A stretch of 64,000 nucleotides of DNA from Pseudarthrobacter sp. NamE2 (GCF_005796205.1 NZ_VAHN01000006.1:62001-126000); one strand, 5' to 3'; positions 8,590 through 17,936 are shown, counted from the stretch's first letter. The notes: generated by a model not told the origin, from the letters alone. A program made the numbers and translations.

Positions 8590-8877
8590 AGCGTCAGGTT
8601 GGGCTGGGTCTCACCTCGATGGGGCCGTAACGCCCTGATACTGCAGGTAAAGGTAGCGATCGTCATGGCTGGCTTCGGGATTCTCAACGAATAGTGCGCC
8701 TGCCAGCCGTCCTCCCGGCGGAATGTTCGTCCACCTCTCCCGTAAGTGAGCTTGAGCCGGATGATGCTTAAATCCGAAGCCACGTCATCGATTACTCCAC
8801 GTGCAATGACCAGGCCGCATCCCCGGGTCTGATCCCGTTCCAGTCGAAATCTCAAAAGTCGTTGGCGTCATGAGATC
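8590..8877 (-). pseudogene. Possible decayed small gene
   Basis: On the minus strand an ATG-started frame (MTPTTFEISTG...) reads 28 codons to a TGA. The same frame then continues as a protein-like stretch (RERWTNIPPGGRLAGALF, VENPEASHDDRYLYLQYQ) to a TGA near 8611. A second, overlapping frame (LRFRLERDQTRGCGLVIA...) is also protein-like over the first half. Either it is a gene with a frameshift or it is coding remnants. I do not recognise the family. The remaining 8244-8968 sequence shows no gene. Confidence 0.3.
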
Positions 8878-8968
8878 TTTCTTGATTCTTCGGCACAGCG
8901 TACTGTCGGCCCTCAGTAAGGGCTGCTATTTTGCTCCCGCGGCAAGCAGCGGCCGCTGAGTGAGGTCG

Positions 8969-10318
8969 TCAGGACGCAGAGCGCGAGGCCTGAGGTACAG
9001 GTGCGTCCTCAAGGGGATCCAGCCGCAACTTTGGCCCCGGCGTCGCAGGAGCGGCGCTGTCGCTCGGCTGATGCTCTGAATCCGGCTCCGCCTGGGCTGA
9101 GACGCCTCGGGGCGAGCCTCTGTCCACCCACCGAGACAGCATGCGGGGGTCCAATAGTGCGTCGAGTGCGAGCACTGCTGCGCCGATGTTGCCTTCGCGG
9201 TGATTGAGCGGGACGTTGCGGACCACCAAGCGTTCGGTGGCGAGCGGTTGAGAGCGGCGCCGCACCTGCTCTGCGATGGCCTCGAAGAACGGGCGACCGG
9301 CGAGGGCCAGCCCTCCGCCGACGAACACGGTCGCCGGGTTAAGTAGGTTCACGACGGTGGCAAGGCTGGCGCCGATGAGTGTGCCGGATCGATCAATCAG
9401 CTCACGACTGACCGGATCAGCCGCGAGGGAGCCCGCAACGATGTCTTCGAACGTGAGCCCCCCTTGCCGTGCAATGCGGTCCTGAAGGAACGTGGAGTCG
9501 CGGGTGAAGGCGGCGGTGTAGCCGTCCCGAGCGAGTGCCCATCCGCCGGCCAGCGCCTCCAGGCAACCGAAATTCCCGCACCGGCACTGCACGCGCGAGT
9601 ACTCGGCGACGGTGGTGTGGCCGAAGTCTCCGGCGGCGCCCCGATCGCCACGGACTAGCTCGCCGTCCGCGATGATTCCAGCGCCGAGGCCGGTACCAGC
9701 CTTGATGAACACGACGTCGTCACCGGACTGACGACGGAGGCGCTGCCAGGTCCCCAACGCCATCAGGTTTGCGTCATTTTCGACAAAAGCCGGAACGCCG
9801 TACTCGCGCTCGAGCCACTCCCTTACCGGATAGGCGTGCCAGCCCGCCATGATCGGCGGATGGACCGGCGAGCCGATGGACACGCTCACCGGTCCGGGTA
9901 CGCCGATGACTACCGCCCACAGTGGTGCGGTCGGCACGAGCATGGCCGCAGCCGCGTCGCGGAGAAGCGAGAGCGACGCCTCCGGGCCGTTGTTGATGTC
10001 CCACGCGGTGTAGCTCTCGGTCTCGACGCGTCCGGCCAGGTCAGTAAGCGAGATGGCGACCCGCGACGCCCCGAAGACCGCCGTGAGTACACGCCCGCGG
10101 TCCGCTCGGACCCGCAACGTGCGGGCGGGGCGGCCGCCTTTGGAGACCCCTTCGTCCAGCTCTTCGATGAGCCCTGCCTCCAGCGCGTCCTCGACGCGCT
10201 GACTCACAAGCGCTCGGCCCAGGTCGGTTCGGCGTATGAGCTCCGGCCGCGTCGTCGCATCACCGCTGCGGATGAGGCCGAGCACCAGGGACAGCGTCCT
10301 GCTGTGATCCATACCCAT
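8969..10318 (-). CDS. ROK-family transcriptional repressor
   Basis: A 449-residue protein. The N-terminal winged helix (SGDATTRPELIRRTDLGRAL, about residues 18-37) precedes a ROK sugar-kinase-like domain. That domain carries IGVPGPV, the NDANLMALGTW motif and the zinc site CRCGNFGCLE. The C-terminus has an unusual Pro/Ser-rich tail of about 45 residues. GGAGGT lies 4 bases before the ATG at 10318. It is divergent from the C-glycoside cluster, 153 bp away, and is the natural candidate for binding the palindrome at 10384-10404 and its copy at 15368-15388. Confidence 0.9.
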   Translation of the reverse strand: MGMDHSRTLSLVLGLIRSGDATTRPELIRRTDLGRALVSQRVEDALEAGLIEELDEGVSKGGRPARTLRVRADRGRVLTAVFGASRVAISLTDLAGRVETESYTAWDINNGPEASLSLLRDAAAAMLVPTAPLWAVVIGVPGPVSVSIGSPVHPPIMAGWHAYPVREWLEREYGVPAFVENDANLMALGTWQRLRRQSGDDVVFIKAGTGLGAGIIADGELVRGDRGAAGDFGHTTVAEYSRVQCRCGNFGCLEALAGGWALARDGYTAAFTRDSTFLQDRIARQGGLTFEDIVAGSLAADPVSRELIDRSGTLIGASLATVVNLLNPATVFVGGGLALAGRPFFEAIAEQVRRRSQPLATERLVVRNVPLNHREGNIGAAVLALDALLDPRMLSRWVDRGSPRGVSAQAEPDSEHQPSDSAAPATPGPKLRLDPLEDAPVPQASRSAS

Positions 10319-10383
10319 GGTTTACCTCCGTCGGAACTGACTATACGGGAAGGGTCTTTTTCACGTTCAGCGCGACCCTTTAC

Positions 10384-10404
10384 TTTTGCAGATTTTCTGC
10401 AATA
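10384..10404. promoter_or_regulatory. Candidate ROK operator, oxidase promoter
   Basis: TTTTGCAGA-TTT-TCTGCAATA is an inverted repeat with a 3-bp spacer (8 of 9 half-site positions pair). It lies between the divergent ROK gene and the oxidase gene. The same geometry occurs at 15368-15388. Confidence 0.65.
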
Positions 10405-10471
10405 CTACTGTTGGTATCGATCCGGACGGGGCATCGCCGCCCCGCCCTCGTGAGACTTCAATGGAGAAACC

Positions 10472-12079
10472 ATGACTGATTCACCGCGTGTCATCGTTGT
10501 CGGCAGTGGGCCGATCGGCGCTGCGTACGCCAGACTGATTCTCGACGGCAACACTCGCGCAACCGTGCTCATGGTGGAGCTGGGGCCGCGAATCTCGCAG
10601 ACCCCCGGCCTCAACGTCCGCAATATCCCCGATAAGGCCGCACAGGACGCCGCTCGCCTCGCCTCGCAGGGCCCGAATTCGCCCGGCATGCTTGGCGGCG
10701 GGGGCATCCCTGGCGGCGTACCCGCAGTCGAAGGCACCTTCACCGCCCGGCAAGGCACCCACCTTGTCGACGACGGCGGTCCGCTGACTGGCCACAGCCC
10801 CGGTATGCCCGCCGCCGCGCTGGCTACCAACGTCGGCGGGCAGGGCGCGCACTGGACCTGCGCATGCCCTCCGCCCGCCGACTCGGAGCTCGTCGACTTC
10901 ATTCCCGCCGCCGAGTGGGACGACCTGATCGGTGAAGCCGAGCGACTCCTGCACGTCGAGAAGGACGCGTTCCATTCGTCCGTCACCCAGGCCATTACTC
11001 AGGCCCTCGGCGCGGAGTTCAACTCCCGCCTGCCCCAGGGAAAAAAGGTCGGCCCATTCCCGGTGGCCGTTACAATCAGGCCTGACGGGAAGCTGGAGTG
11101 GACCGGCACTGACACCGTGCTCGGACCCCTCCTCATCGACGGCACCTCGCAGCAAAAGCGGTTTGAACTGCGTGATCGCACTCAGGCACGGCGCATCCTG
11201 CTCAACAACGACGTGGCCACCGGCGTGCTTCTGCGCGACTTGCATACGGGCCGGGAGTACGAGGAGCACGCCGACGTCGTGATCGTCGCAGCGGACGCGG
11301 TTCGCACCCCGCAGCTGCTGTTCGCGTCCGGCGTCCGCCCCGCTGCGCTCGGCCGCTATCTCACCGAGCATCCCGTACTGCTGAGCACCGCTGCCCTGCG
11401 GCCCGAGGTCGTCGAGCGGCTCTATCCCGACGGGGTTCCCGATGGAGGCTCCTTCTCCACGGCCGCAGGTGACGCGGTGTCCGCAGCCATTCGCATCCCG
11501 TTCAGCGACGCGGGGTTCCCTTACAGCGCGCAGATAATGCACACCTTGAAGGCCCCAATGCCCATCCCGGACGATCACCCGCTCGCGAACAGTCCCTACG
11601 GCTACGTCAACGTCGGCTTCGGGATACGAAAGTACCCCCGAGTCGAGGATGGCCTCACGTTCAGCGAGACGGAGTCGGACGCGTTCGACATGCCGAACGT
11701 AACGATCGACTATGCGCTCACGCAACGCGAGGAGAAGGAGATCGCCGCCGCCCGGCTCGATCAGACCCGCGCGCTCGAGATCCTCGGCACCGTGGTGCCG
11801 GGCGGCCAGCCGCGACTTGCTCCGAACGGCTCCTCGCTGCACTACCAGGGAACCTTCCGTTCCGGCGCCACCGACGACGGAACGAGCGTGGTGGACCCAT
11901 GGTCCCGTGTCTGGGGTATCCAGAACCTCGTGCTGGGTGGCAACGGCACGATCCCTACTGCGACCGTGGTCAACCCCACGCTGTTCAGCACCGCCCTCGC
12001 GGTCCGCGGGGCCCGCAAGCTGCTCGAGCAGTTCGAATCGGCTGGCGCCGAGGACCGCACCGCACCCGTCTCCGCCTGA
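10472..12079 (+). CDS. carA: GMC/pyranose-oxidase-like FAD oxidoreductase (probable C-glycoside 3-oxidase)
   Basis: A 535-residue flavoprotein. The dinucleotide motif VVGSGPIGAAYA is at residues 9-20. The segment NVGGQGAHWTCACP (H127) matches the pyranose oxidase motif around the flavin-linked histidine. The GMC C-terminal region supplies the catalytic pair H457 (SSLHYQG) and N501 (TVVNPTL). Pyranose-oxidase-like CarA enzymes of Microbacterium and Arthrobacter oxidise C3 of the sugar in C-glycosides, which primes C-C cleavage. The downstream deglycosidase subunit genes make that role likely here. GGAG precedes the ATG. Alternative: a 3-oxidase for O-glycosides or free sugars. Confidence 0.85.
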   Translation: MTDSPRVIVVGSGPIGAAYARLILDGNTRATVLMVELGPRISQTPGLNVRNIPDKAAQDAARLASQGPNSPGMLGGGGIPGGVPAVEGTFTARQGTHLVDDGGPLTGHSPGMPAAALATNVGGQGAHWTCACPPPADSELVDFIPAAEWDDLIGEAERLLHVEKDAFHSSVTQAITQALGAEFNSRLPQGKKVGPFPVAVTIRPDGKLEWTGTDTVLGPLLIDGTSQQKRFELRDRTQARRILLNNDVATGVLLRDLHTGREYEEHADVVIVAADAVRTPQLLFASGVRPAALGRYLTEHPVLLSTAALRPEVVERLYPDGVPDGGSFSTAAGDAVSAAIRIPFSDAGFPYSAQIMHTLKAPMPIPDDHPLANSPYGYVNVGFGIRKYPRVEDGLTFSETESDAFDMPNVTIDYALTQREEKEIAAARLDQTRALEILGTVVPGGQPRLAPNGSSLHYQGTFRSGATDDGTSVVDPWSRVWGIQNLVLGGNGTIPTATVVNPTLFSTALAVRGARKLLEQFESAGAEDRTAPVSA

Positions 12080-12181
12080 CAAGTCGGTCGGGCGGCAGCC
12101 CCACCGACCTCTTTCCTAAGATCCATCTGTCCCTCGCCGCGGTCACGGCCCGGCGAGCACAACGAAGTGTTTGGAGTAGAT

Positions 12182-13657
12182 ATGACAACCCCTACCTCGG
12201 CCAGCCCCGCCGACACCATCGCTGCCCCGCCACGGCTGCCCCTATACAGACGAGCCGCATTCGGGCTGGGCGACTTCGCCGGACAGCTCGTGTGGACCAC
12301 AGTCACCAGCTACCTAGCGGTGTTCTACACCGAAACGGTCGGCCTCGGTGCCGGCGTCGTTGCGCTGCTGTTGCTTGTGACGCGCGTGGTCGATGCGCTC
12401 ATCGATCCGCTGGTCGGTGCCCTCGCCGAGCGCACGCGATCCCGGTACGGGCGATTCCGCCCTTGGCTCCTGTACGGCATCGTGCCGCTCGGCATCACCT
12501 TCGTGCTGACCTTCACCGCACCGTTCCCCGGTTCGAGCGCCAGCGCTGTGGTCTGGGCGGCGGTGACCTACGGCATCCTTGGCATCCTGTACTCAGTTGT
12601 CAACGTCCCCTACGGTGCGCTCCCGGCCGTCATGACCGAATCTGCGACCGACCGCGTCTCGCTCAACTCGTTCCGAATGATCGGCACGAACGCCGCGAAC
12701 GTGCTTCTGTCGCTGCTGACTCTCCCCGTGATCGTGTTCTTCAGTGGGGCCGGCGATGGACGGACACAGACCGTCGGGGGCTACACGCTAACCGCGACCG
12801 TCTTCGCGGTCCTCTCGGTGGGGCTCATGCTTGTCGTGTTCGCCACGTCCCGAGAGGTGATCACCCCCGTCAAGAAGGGGCCGGCACCGATCGCGGCTAC
12901 GGCGCGAGCTATCTTCACGAACCGGCCACTGATGCTAAATCTCATCGGCACCTTCCTGGTCCTCACCGCGTTCTTCGGCCGGCTGGGCGTCGTCATCTTC
13001 TATGCCCTCTATAACGTCCAGAACTTCGCGCTCGTCCCCGTCCTGATGAGCACTCCGGCCATCGCCGCGATCATCGGCATCGTCGTCTTCACCCCGCTCG
13101 CTCGACGATTCGGCAAGCGCAACCTCTTGATCACGTCGCTGCTCGGGCAAAGTGTCTCGCTGTTCACGCTGTTCTTCGTCGGCTTCGACAACATCATGCT
13201 CGTTCTCGCGCTGTCCTTCGTCTACGGCCTTTCGACGTTCGGTACCCCCCTCGTGCTTGCGATGGTGCCGGACGCGGTCGACTACGGCGAGGAGCGATCC
13301 GGGATTCGAACCGACGGCAGCTCTTACGCCACGATCAGCTTCTCGACGAAGATCGCAAGCGCGGTGGGCGGCGGTGCCGGCGTAGCTCTAATCGGTGCGT
13401 TCGGCTTCGTGCCGAAAGCACAGCAGACGGCCGAGGCCATGAACGGCATCAACATTGCCGTCAACCTCGTTCCCGCCATCATCACCCTGCTTGCGATCGT
13501 GCCCTACCTCTTCTATAACCTCACCGAGTCCCGAGTGGCCGAGATCCGTGCACGACTGGACGCCCGCGGAGGCATCATCACCGACTCGGAAGAAGTGAAC
13601 GAGCAGCAACTCTCTGCTGGAAAGAAGCACATGCAAAACAAGAAGGAGAAGCCATGA
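12182..13657 (+). CDS. GPH-family glycoside:cation symporter (MFS)
   Basis: A 491-residue, 12-TM protein of the glycoside-pentoside-hexuronide family. It has DALIDPLVGALAERTRSRYG and RFRPWLLYG after TM2, PYGALPAVMTE in the middle and MVPDAVDYGEERSGIR in the second half, all MelB/XynB-type signatures. I chose the ATG at 12182 because TTGGAG lies 8 bases upstream; the TTG-like start 15 bases earlier has no ribosome site. Its stop overlaps the next start (ATGA), so uptake and cleavage proteins are made together. The substrate is presumably the glycoside. Confidence 0.9.
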   Translation: MTTPTSASPADTIAAPPRLPLYRRAAFGLGDFAGQLVWTTVTSYLAVFYTETVGLGAGVVALLLLVTRVVDALIDPLVGALAERTRSRYGRFRPWLLYGIVPLGITFVLTFTAPFPGSSASAVVWAAVTYGILGILYSVVNVPYGALPAVMTESATDRVSLNSFRMIGTNAANVLLSLLTLPVIVFFSGAGDGRTQTVGGYTLTATVFAVLSVGLMLVVFATSREVITPVKKGPAPIAATARAIFTNRPLMLNLIGTFLVLTAFFGRLGVVIFYALYNVQNFALVPVLMSTPAIAAIIGIVVFTPLARRFGKRNLLITSLLGQSVSLFTLFFVGFDNIMLVLALSFVYGLSTFGTPLVLAMVPDAVDYGEERSGIRTDGSSYATISFSTKIASAVGGGAGVALIGAFGFVPKAQQTAEAMNGINIAVNLVPAIITLLAIVPYLFYNLTESRVAEIRARLDARGGIITDSEEVNEQQLSAGKKHMQNKKEKP

Positions 13658-14067
13658 CCTTTCAGGGCTATATGGTGCAGGCGGACAGCGCCACCACCGA
13701 CGGCAGCACGCTGCGATACATCGTGCGGCTGCCGTGGTACCGCAGCCTCCCGCTCTCCGCAGTCGTGGTGCTCGCGGTCGAGATCGATGGCCGAGAGATT
13801 TCCGGGGATTTGATCCGACTGGAGGTAAACGGTGGCAGCTACCGCATCGAGGACCTGGCAGAACGGTGGGATGACATCTGGTTTGTCCAGGACGAAGCCA
13901 CTGTCGCGATTACCGACTCGACGGCTGCCGCCCTGCACCACGCCGAGATCACCACTGTCATCGACCTGCGCAGCCCATACATCCTCATTGGCCCCGAACG
14001 CCCACTTGTCACCAACACCCGCTCCAGACAGGTGTTCGAAATCGCACAGAAGGTTCCGACTTCATGA
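13654..14067 (+). CDS. C-glycoside deglycosidase beta subunit (DUF6379 family)
   Basis: A 137-residue all-beta protein. Its sequence (SAVVVLAVEIDGREISGDLI, YRIEDLAERWDDIWFVQDEA) matches the small DUF6379 subunit that pairs with a TIM-barrel subunit in C-glycoside deglycosidases. The family has no catalytic centre of its own; it shapes and holds the active site of the alpha subunit. It overlaps both neighbours by ATGA, so the transporter and the two subunits are translationally coupled. The assignment rests mainly on recognition of the family and on this exact gene order. Confidence 0.82.
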   Translation: MTFQGYMVQADSATTDGSTLRYIVRLPWYRSLPLSAVVVLAVEIDGREISGDLIRLEVNGGSYRIEDLAERWDDIWFVQDEATVAITDSTAAALHHAEITTVIDLRSPYILIGPERPLVTNTRSRQVFEIAQKVPTS

Positions 14068-15107
14068 CTGCCACCGCGACCACCTCCCGAGCCCTTCCCG
14101 GTACCGACATCAAGCTCGGACTGACGCTCTACTCCCTCACGAACGAGTGGGTCACGGGGCAGTACTCGCTCGAATCCCTCATCGCCCGGGTCGCCGAGGC
14201 CGGGATCGGACCCGGGGTGGAAGTCGTCGGGTTCCAGACGATCCGCAACTACCCGGCCGTATCTGATGACTTCGTGCGCAGCTGGCGCGCACTGCTTGAC
14301 CAATACGAGCTTGAGCCCTCCTGCCTGGCGGTCAATACCGACGTGGCACTCCGACGCGACCGGATGCTCACCGATGACGAGATCGTCGACTACCTCGCCC
14401 GGCAGATCGAGACTGCGCATCGATTGGGGTTCCCTACCGTGCGTACCCAAATGGGCGGCTCCACGGCCGTGCTCGAGCCCCTCCTGCGCCGCGTCGAGCA
14501 GTACGGCATCAAGCTCGGCATGGAAATTCACGCGCCCGAGGGGCCCAACACGCCGACCGTCATGCGGGTGCGTGAGGCCTACGAGCAGATCGACTCGCCA
14601 CTGCTGGGGTTCATCCCGGACTTCAGCTCCACGATGCGCGGAGTACCCGCACCGGAGATCGACTACTTTGTGCGGCTCGGCCTACCCCGTGCAGCCGGGG
14701 ACGAGCTCGAAACCATCTGGGCCGAATCCGGAAACCCCCAAGAGCGCTTCGGGCGATTCGCTGAGCTCGCTCGGTCGAAGGGCGCCTCCGATGAGGCACT
14801 CCGCGCCGTGCACACGGCATTCAGCATGCACGGCCACGAGCCCGTCGATTCGTGGCGCGAGATCATGCCGCAGATCGTGCACGTCCACGGTAAGTTCTAC
14901 GACATCAACGCCGCGGGCGAGGAGCCGTCCATCGACATCCCCGCCATCATGCGCATCTTCGTCGAGGCAGGCTACGCCGGCTATTTCTCGTCCGAGTGGG
15001 AAGGGCACGCGTTCCGCGACGTCGGCGAGGTCGATCCGATCGCGCTGATCCAGGGGCAGCACCGTCTGATTGTCTCCGCAGTTCGGGACGCGGTCGCGGA
15101 CCGTTAA
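14064..15107 (+). CDS. C-glycoside deglycosidase alpha subunit (TIM barrel, metal-dependent)
   Basis: A 347-residue xylose-isomerase-like TIM barrel. Probable metal ligands are E154 (GMEIHAP), D186 (IPDFSS), H275 (VHVHGKFYD) and E311 (SSEWEG); H156 lies beside the metal site. Enzymes of this type bind a divalent metal and, with the small subunit, eliminate the aglycone from a 3-oxo-C-glycoside. This leaves an unsaturated 3-keto sugar. The ATGA overlap with the beta subunit gene supports a stoichiometric complex. It is the last gene of the first transcription unit. Confidence 0.82.
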   Translation: MTATATTSRALPGTDIKLGLTLYSLTNEWVTGQYSLESLIARVAEAGIGPGVEVVGFQTIRNYPAVSDDFVRSWRALLDQYELEPSCLAVNTDVALRRDRMLTDDEIVDYLARQIETAHRLGFPTVRTQMGGSTAVLEPLLRRVEQYGIKLGMEIHAPEGPNTPTVMRVREAYEQIDSPLLGFIPDFSSTMRGVPAPEIDYFVRLGLPRAAGDELETIWAESGNPQERFGRFAELARSKGASDEALRAVHTAFSMHGHEPVDSWREIMPQIVHVHGKFYDINAAGEEPSIDIPAIMRIFVEAGYAGYFSSEWEGHAFRDVGEVDPIALIQGQHRLIVSAVRDAVADR

Positions 15108-15505
15108 CCGCGATCGACCGCGATCGCTCCACCGCCCTTCGCGGCCATCTGCGGCGGAAGGGCCGGGAACAGGCCGCATCCCCCGCGGGCAGGTGAACCG
15201 CTGGCAATTTGGCCTGGCGACGCCGGGCTCCCCGTAACCGCGCGTCCAAGGCTCGCTCCGCCGCAATGGCTCGGAGCGGGTCGTCCGCAAGGACGTACGT
15301 CCGAATGATGCTCCAGGACAGACATCGAGAGCCACTCTCCGTCAGACCATCACTATCACCCCCTACCTTTTGCAGACAATCCGCAGAAGATAGCTATGCT
15401 GGCGGCCGACCCGCCCGTCAGGGTGGGGTGGTCTGACCCGATAAGCCCCCTTTGAAGGAACCGCCGAGAGCCTGTGGATGACCAGGCTGGCTGAAAGGAT
15501 CTCCC
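15108..15505 (+). other. Intergenic region with second promoter of the C-glycoside cluster
   Basis: About 400 bp without a supported gene. It separates the oxidase/deglycosidase operon from the two sugar-processing genes and contains the operator copy at 15368-15388. I see no clear terminator hairpin. Confidence 0.5.
15368..15388. promoter_or_regulatory. Candidate ROK operator, second promoter
   Basis: TTTTGCAGA-CAA-TCCGCAGAA is an inverted repeat with the same 9-3-9 layout as 10384-10404, including an identical left half. It is followed about 20 bp later by TATGCT, a possible -10 element for the Gfo/Idh gene. Confidence 0.65.
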
Positions 15506-16657
15506 ATGCGTTCACCACGAGTAGCCATTCTTGGCACGGGCATGATCGCGGCCGTGCACGCCCGCTCCGCTCGAACCGCTGGAGCGGAAGTGCTCGGTGT
15601 ACTTGGTCGCAACCCGCAGCGCTCACAGCAGGCCGCTGACCAGCTCGGCGTCCCCCGAGGCTACGGCTCCCTCCAACAGGTCATCGACGACACTCCTGAT
15701 GTCGTGCACATCTGTACGCCAAACGACCAGCATCATCCTCAGGCCCTCGCGGTCATTCGCGCTGGCATCAACGTCATCTGCGAAAAGCCACTCGCCGTGA
15801 CTGCCGATCAAGCCTCCGAACTCCTAGAGGCAGCTCAGCGCGCAGGCGTAGTCGCAACCGTCCCGTTCGTGTACCGATTCCACCCCCTGATCCGCGAGAT
15901 CCGCTCCCGAATCCAGAGCGGCTCACTCGGCCGGGTGCTTACCATCCACGGTTCTTACCTACAGGACTGGATGCGCGACCAAGAGTCCTCCAGCTGGCGT
16001 GTAGACGTCGCTTCCGGCGGCGCGTCCCGGGCATTCGCGGACATCGGATCTCATTGGTGCGACCTCGTGGAGTTCGTCACGGGAGAGCAGCTCAGCGCCG
16101 TCGCTGCGACCACCGACATCGCCTACCCCACACGCCCAGTTCCGGATGGACCGTCCTTCTCCAAGGCAGAGGGTGTCGAGCACGAGGGAGAAACTCAGCA
16201 GCGGATGAAGGTTGCGACGGAGGATATAGCCGTTGCGACGTTCAAGACCGCTTCAGGGCGTCTTGCCAACGTTGTGGTGTCGCAGGTCGCATCGGGTCGA
16301 AAGAATCGGCTCTGGTTCGAGGTTGACGGCACCCTTGGAAGCGCGGTGTTCGACCAGGAAAACCCAGAACAAGCCTGGTTCGGCACGGAAACAGGTGCCA
16401 GCATCGTGGTTCGGGACCCTTCACAGGGCTCTCCCGATCAGAGCAGGCTCGCTATTGTTCCCGCCGGGCATCCGCAGGGCTACCTCGACGCGTTCGCTGC
16501 CTTCGTCGCGGACACGTATGCCGCAGTCCGCGGGGAGAGCCCCGAGGGGCTCCCCACATTCGTTGACGGTACCCGTTCAGCTCGCATCGTCGATGCCGTC
16601 GTTGCCAGCGCGTCCGCCGCCGCTGTCTCGGAAAACAACTGGAAGGACATTCAATGA
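15506..16657 (+). CDS. Gfo/Idh/MocA-family oxidoreductase
   Basis: A 383-residue NAD(P)-dependent oxidoreductase. The Rossmann motif GTGMIAAVHA is near residues 10-19, the catalytic EKP lysine is in VICEKPLAV (about residue 95), and a DIGSHWCDL-type segment carries the substrate-domain histidine. It probably reduces or re-oxidises the 3-keto sugar freed by C-glycoside cleavage. AAAGGA precedes the ATG. Its stop overlaps the next start (ATGA). Confidence 0.88.
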   Translation: MRSPRVAILGTGMIAAVHARSARTAGAEVLGVLGRNPQRSQQAADQLGVPRGYGSLQQVIDDTPDVVHICTPNDQHHPQALAVIRAGINVICEKPLAVTADQASELLEAAQRAGVVATVPFVYRFHPLIREIRSRIQSGSLGRVLTIHGSYLQDWMRDQESSSWRVDVASGGASRAFADIGSHWCDLVEFVTGEQLSAVAATTDIAYPTRPVPDGPSFSKAEGVEHEGETQQRMKVATEDIAVATFKTASGRLANVVVSQVASGRKNRLWFEVDGTLGSAVFDQENPEQAWFGTETGASIVVRDPSQGSPDQSRLAIVPAGHPQGYLDAFAAFVADTYAAVRGESPEGLPTFVDGTRSARIVDAVVASASAAAVSENNWKDIQ

Positions 16658-17580
16658 AACTCGGGATGCTGACCGCATGCCTACCGGGATGGTCGCTCGA
16701 CCGGATCTCCACGTTCGCCGCCGATCAAGGGTACGAGCGGCTCGAGGTTGCGGTGTGGCCGGGCATCGGCGGACGCGACTTCGAGGCCGCGCACCTGCCC
16801 GTCGCGACCTTCACAGACGAGGACGCCGCCACGACCCTGGCACTCCTCGACCGGGCCGGTCTAGAAATCAGCGCGCTTGCGTACTATGAGAACAATCTGC
16901 ACCAGGACCTCGCGCGCCGCGAGCAGATCCGAACGCACCTCAAGCACGCCGTCGACACCGCTCAGACCCTGGGGATCCCGTACGTCGGCACGTTTATCGG
17001 CCGCGACAACACGAAGTCCGTGCGTGAGAACATGCGCGAAGGCAACCGGGTCCTACCCGAGCTGGTCGATTACGCCGGGGAACGTGGCGTGCGGCTCATT
17101 ATCGAGAACTGCGTCATGGAGGGCTGGCACCCCGACGGGTACCCCGGCAATATCGCATACTCCCCTGAGCTCTGGGACTGGGTGACCGGTCTCGGCTTCG
17201 GGCTGAACTGGGACCCGTCGCACCTCACTTGGATCGGAATCGACCCGGTCGAGACGATCCTGCCGTTCGCCGAGCACATCGTGCACGCGCAGGCAAAGGA
17301 CCTCGAGCTATTCCCCCGGAAGCGGAACCAGTACGGGTTCTTCGGCCTCGTTGACAAGGGCGATGACCCGTGGGACATGGGGTGGTGGCGCTTCCGGGTG
17401 CCGGGGCGTGGCGTCGTTGACTGGCCGCACGTCATCGACCGCCTCTACGAGGCAGGGTTCACCGGCACCCTGTCCGTCGAGCACGAAGACCCGCTGTGGG
17501 GCGGCACTGACGACAAGATTCTCGAAGGCCTGCGCATCGCGCATCGCACTCTCCGCCCCCTCATCGCGGAGGAACGATAA
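16654..17580 (+). CDS. Sugar phosphate isomerase/epimerase family protein (TIM barrel)
   Basis: A 308-residue xylose-isomerase-like TIM barrel. Probable ligands are E151 (IIENCVMEGW), D187 and H190 (NWDPSHL), H211 (VHAQAKD) and E276 (SVEHEDP). Members act as keto-sugar isomerases, epimerases or 2-keto-inositol dehydratases, and some C-glycoside clusters carry one. It is coupled to the Gfo/Idh gene, so the two probably work in sequence on the keto-sugar product. The exact reaction cannot be read. Confidence 0.82.
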   Translation: MKLGMLTACLPGWSLDRISTFAADQGYERLEVAVWPGIGGRDFEAAHLPVATFTDEDAATTLALLDRAGLEISALAYYENNLHQDLARREQIRTHLKHAVDTAQTLGIPYVGTFIGRDNTKSVRENMREGNRVLPELVDYAGERGVRLIIENCVMEGWHPDGYPGNIAYSPELWDWVTGLGFGLNWDPSHLTWIGIDPVETILPFAEHIVHAQAKDLELFPRKRNQYGFFGLVDKGDDPWDMGWWRFRVPGRGVVDWPHVIDRLYEAGFTGTLSVEHEDPLWGGTDDKILEGLRIAHRTLRPLIAEER

Positions 17581-17936
17581 ACACAAGGAGGCACTCCGCC
17601 TCTTACGCTCTTACGCGTTGCTTTCGCTGCAGCGCAGAAGGGCAACGAGGGCCGCCAATCTCGCCGTTCCATGCCGCGAGCATCCGACGGCATCAGCGCC
17701 GGCAGCGCGTCTCGCGCGTTGGGGTTGTTGACGAGCGGAGAAGCCCGACCATCATTGCGGTCTCGGCCTCCCTTGCGCGATCCCGCGCCACCTCCAGCTG
17801 CCAGAGCGCGCCCATGCCGTGGTGGTGCGGTACAGCAGATGCTGGATTCTCGCCTCATTAAGGGGTCGGGGCAAACGCTCCGTCAAGCTCCGGCCACGGG
17901 AACTATTGCACATCGACGGCACAGGCAGGGGAGAGG
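17581..17936. other. Intergenic, left flank of broken recombinase
   Basis: No gene is supported. The part next to the pseudogene (about 17890-17936), read on the minus strand, resembles the sequence after the intact recombinase near 35145-35170 (CTCCCCTGCCTG..GCCGTCGATGTGC). The duplicated segment therefore extends past the stop codon. Confidence 0.45.

Noticed and set aside
10481-12082. 533-codon minus-strand frame opposite carA
   Set aside because: Composition follows the complement of the oxidase gene; typical GC-rich antisense frame.
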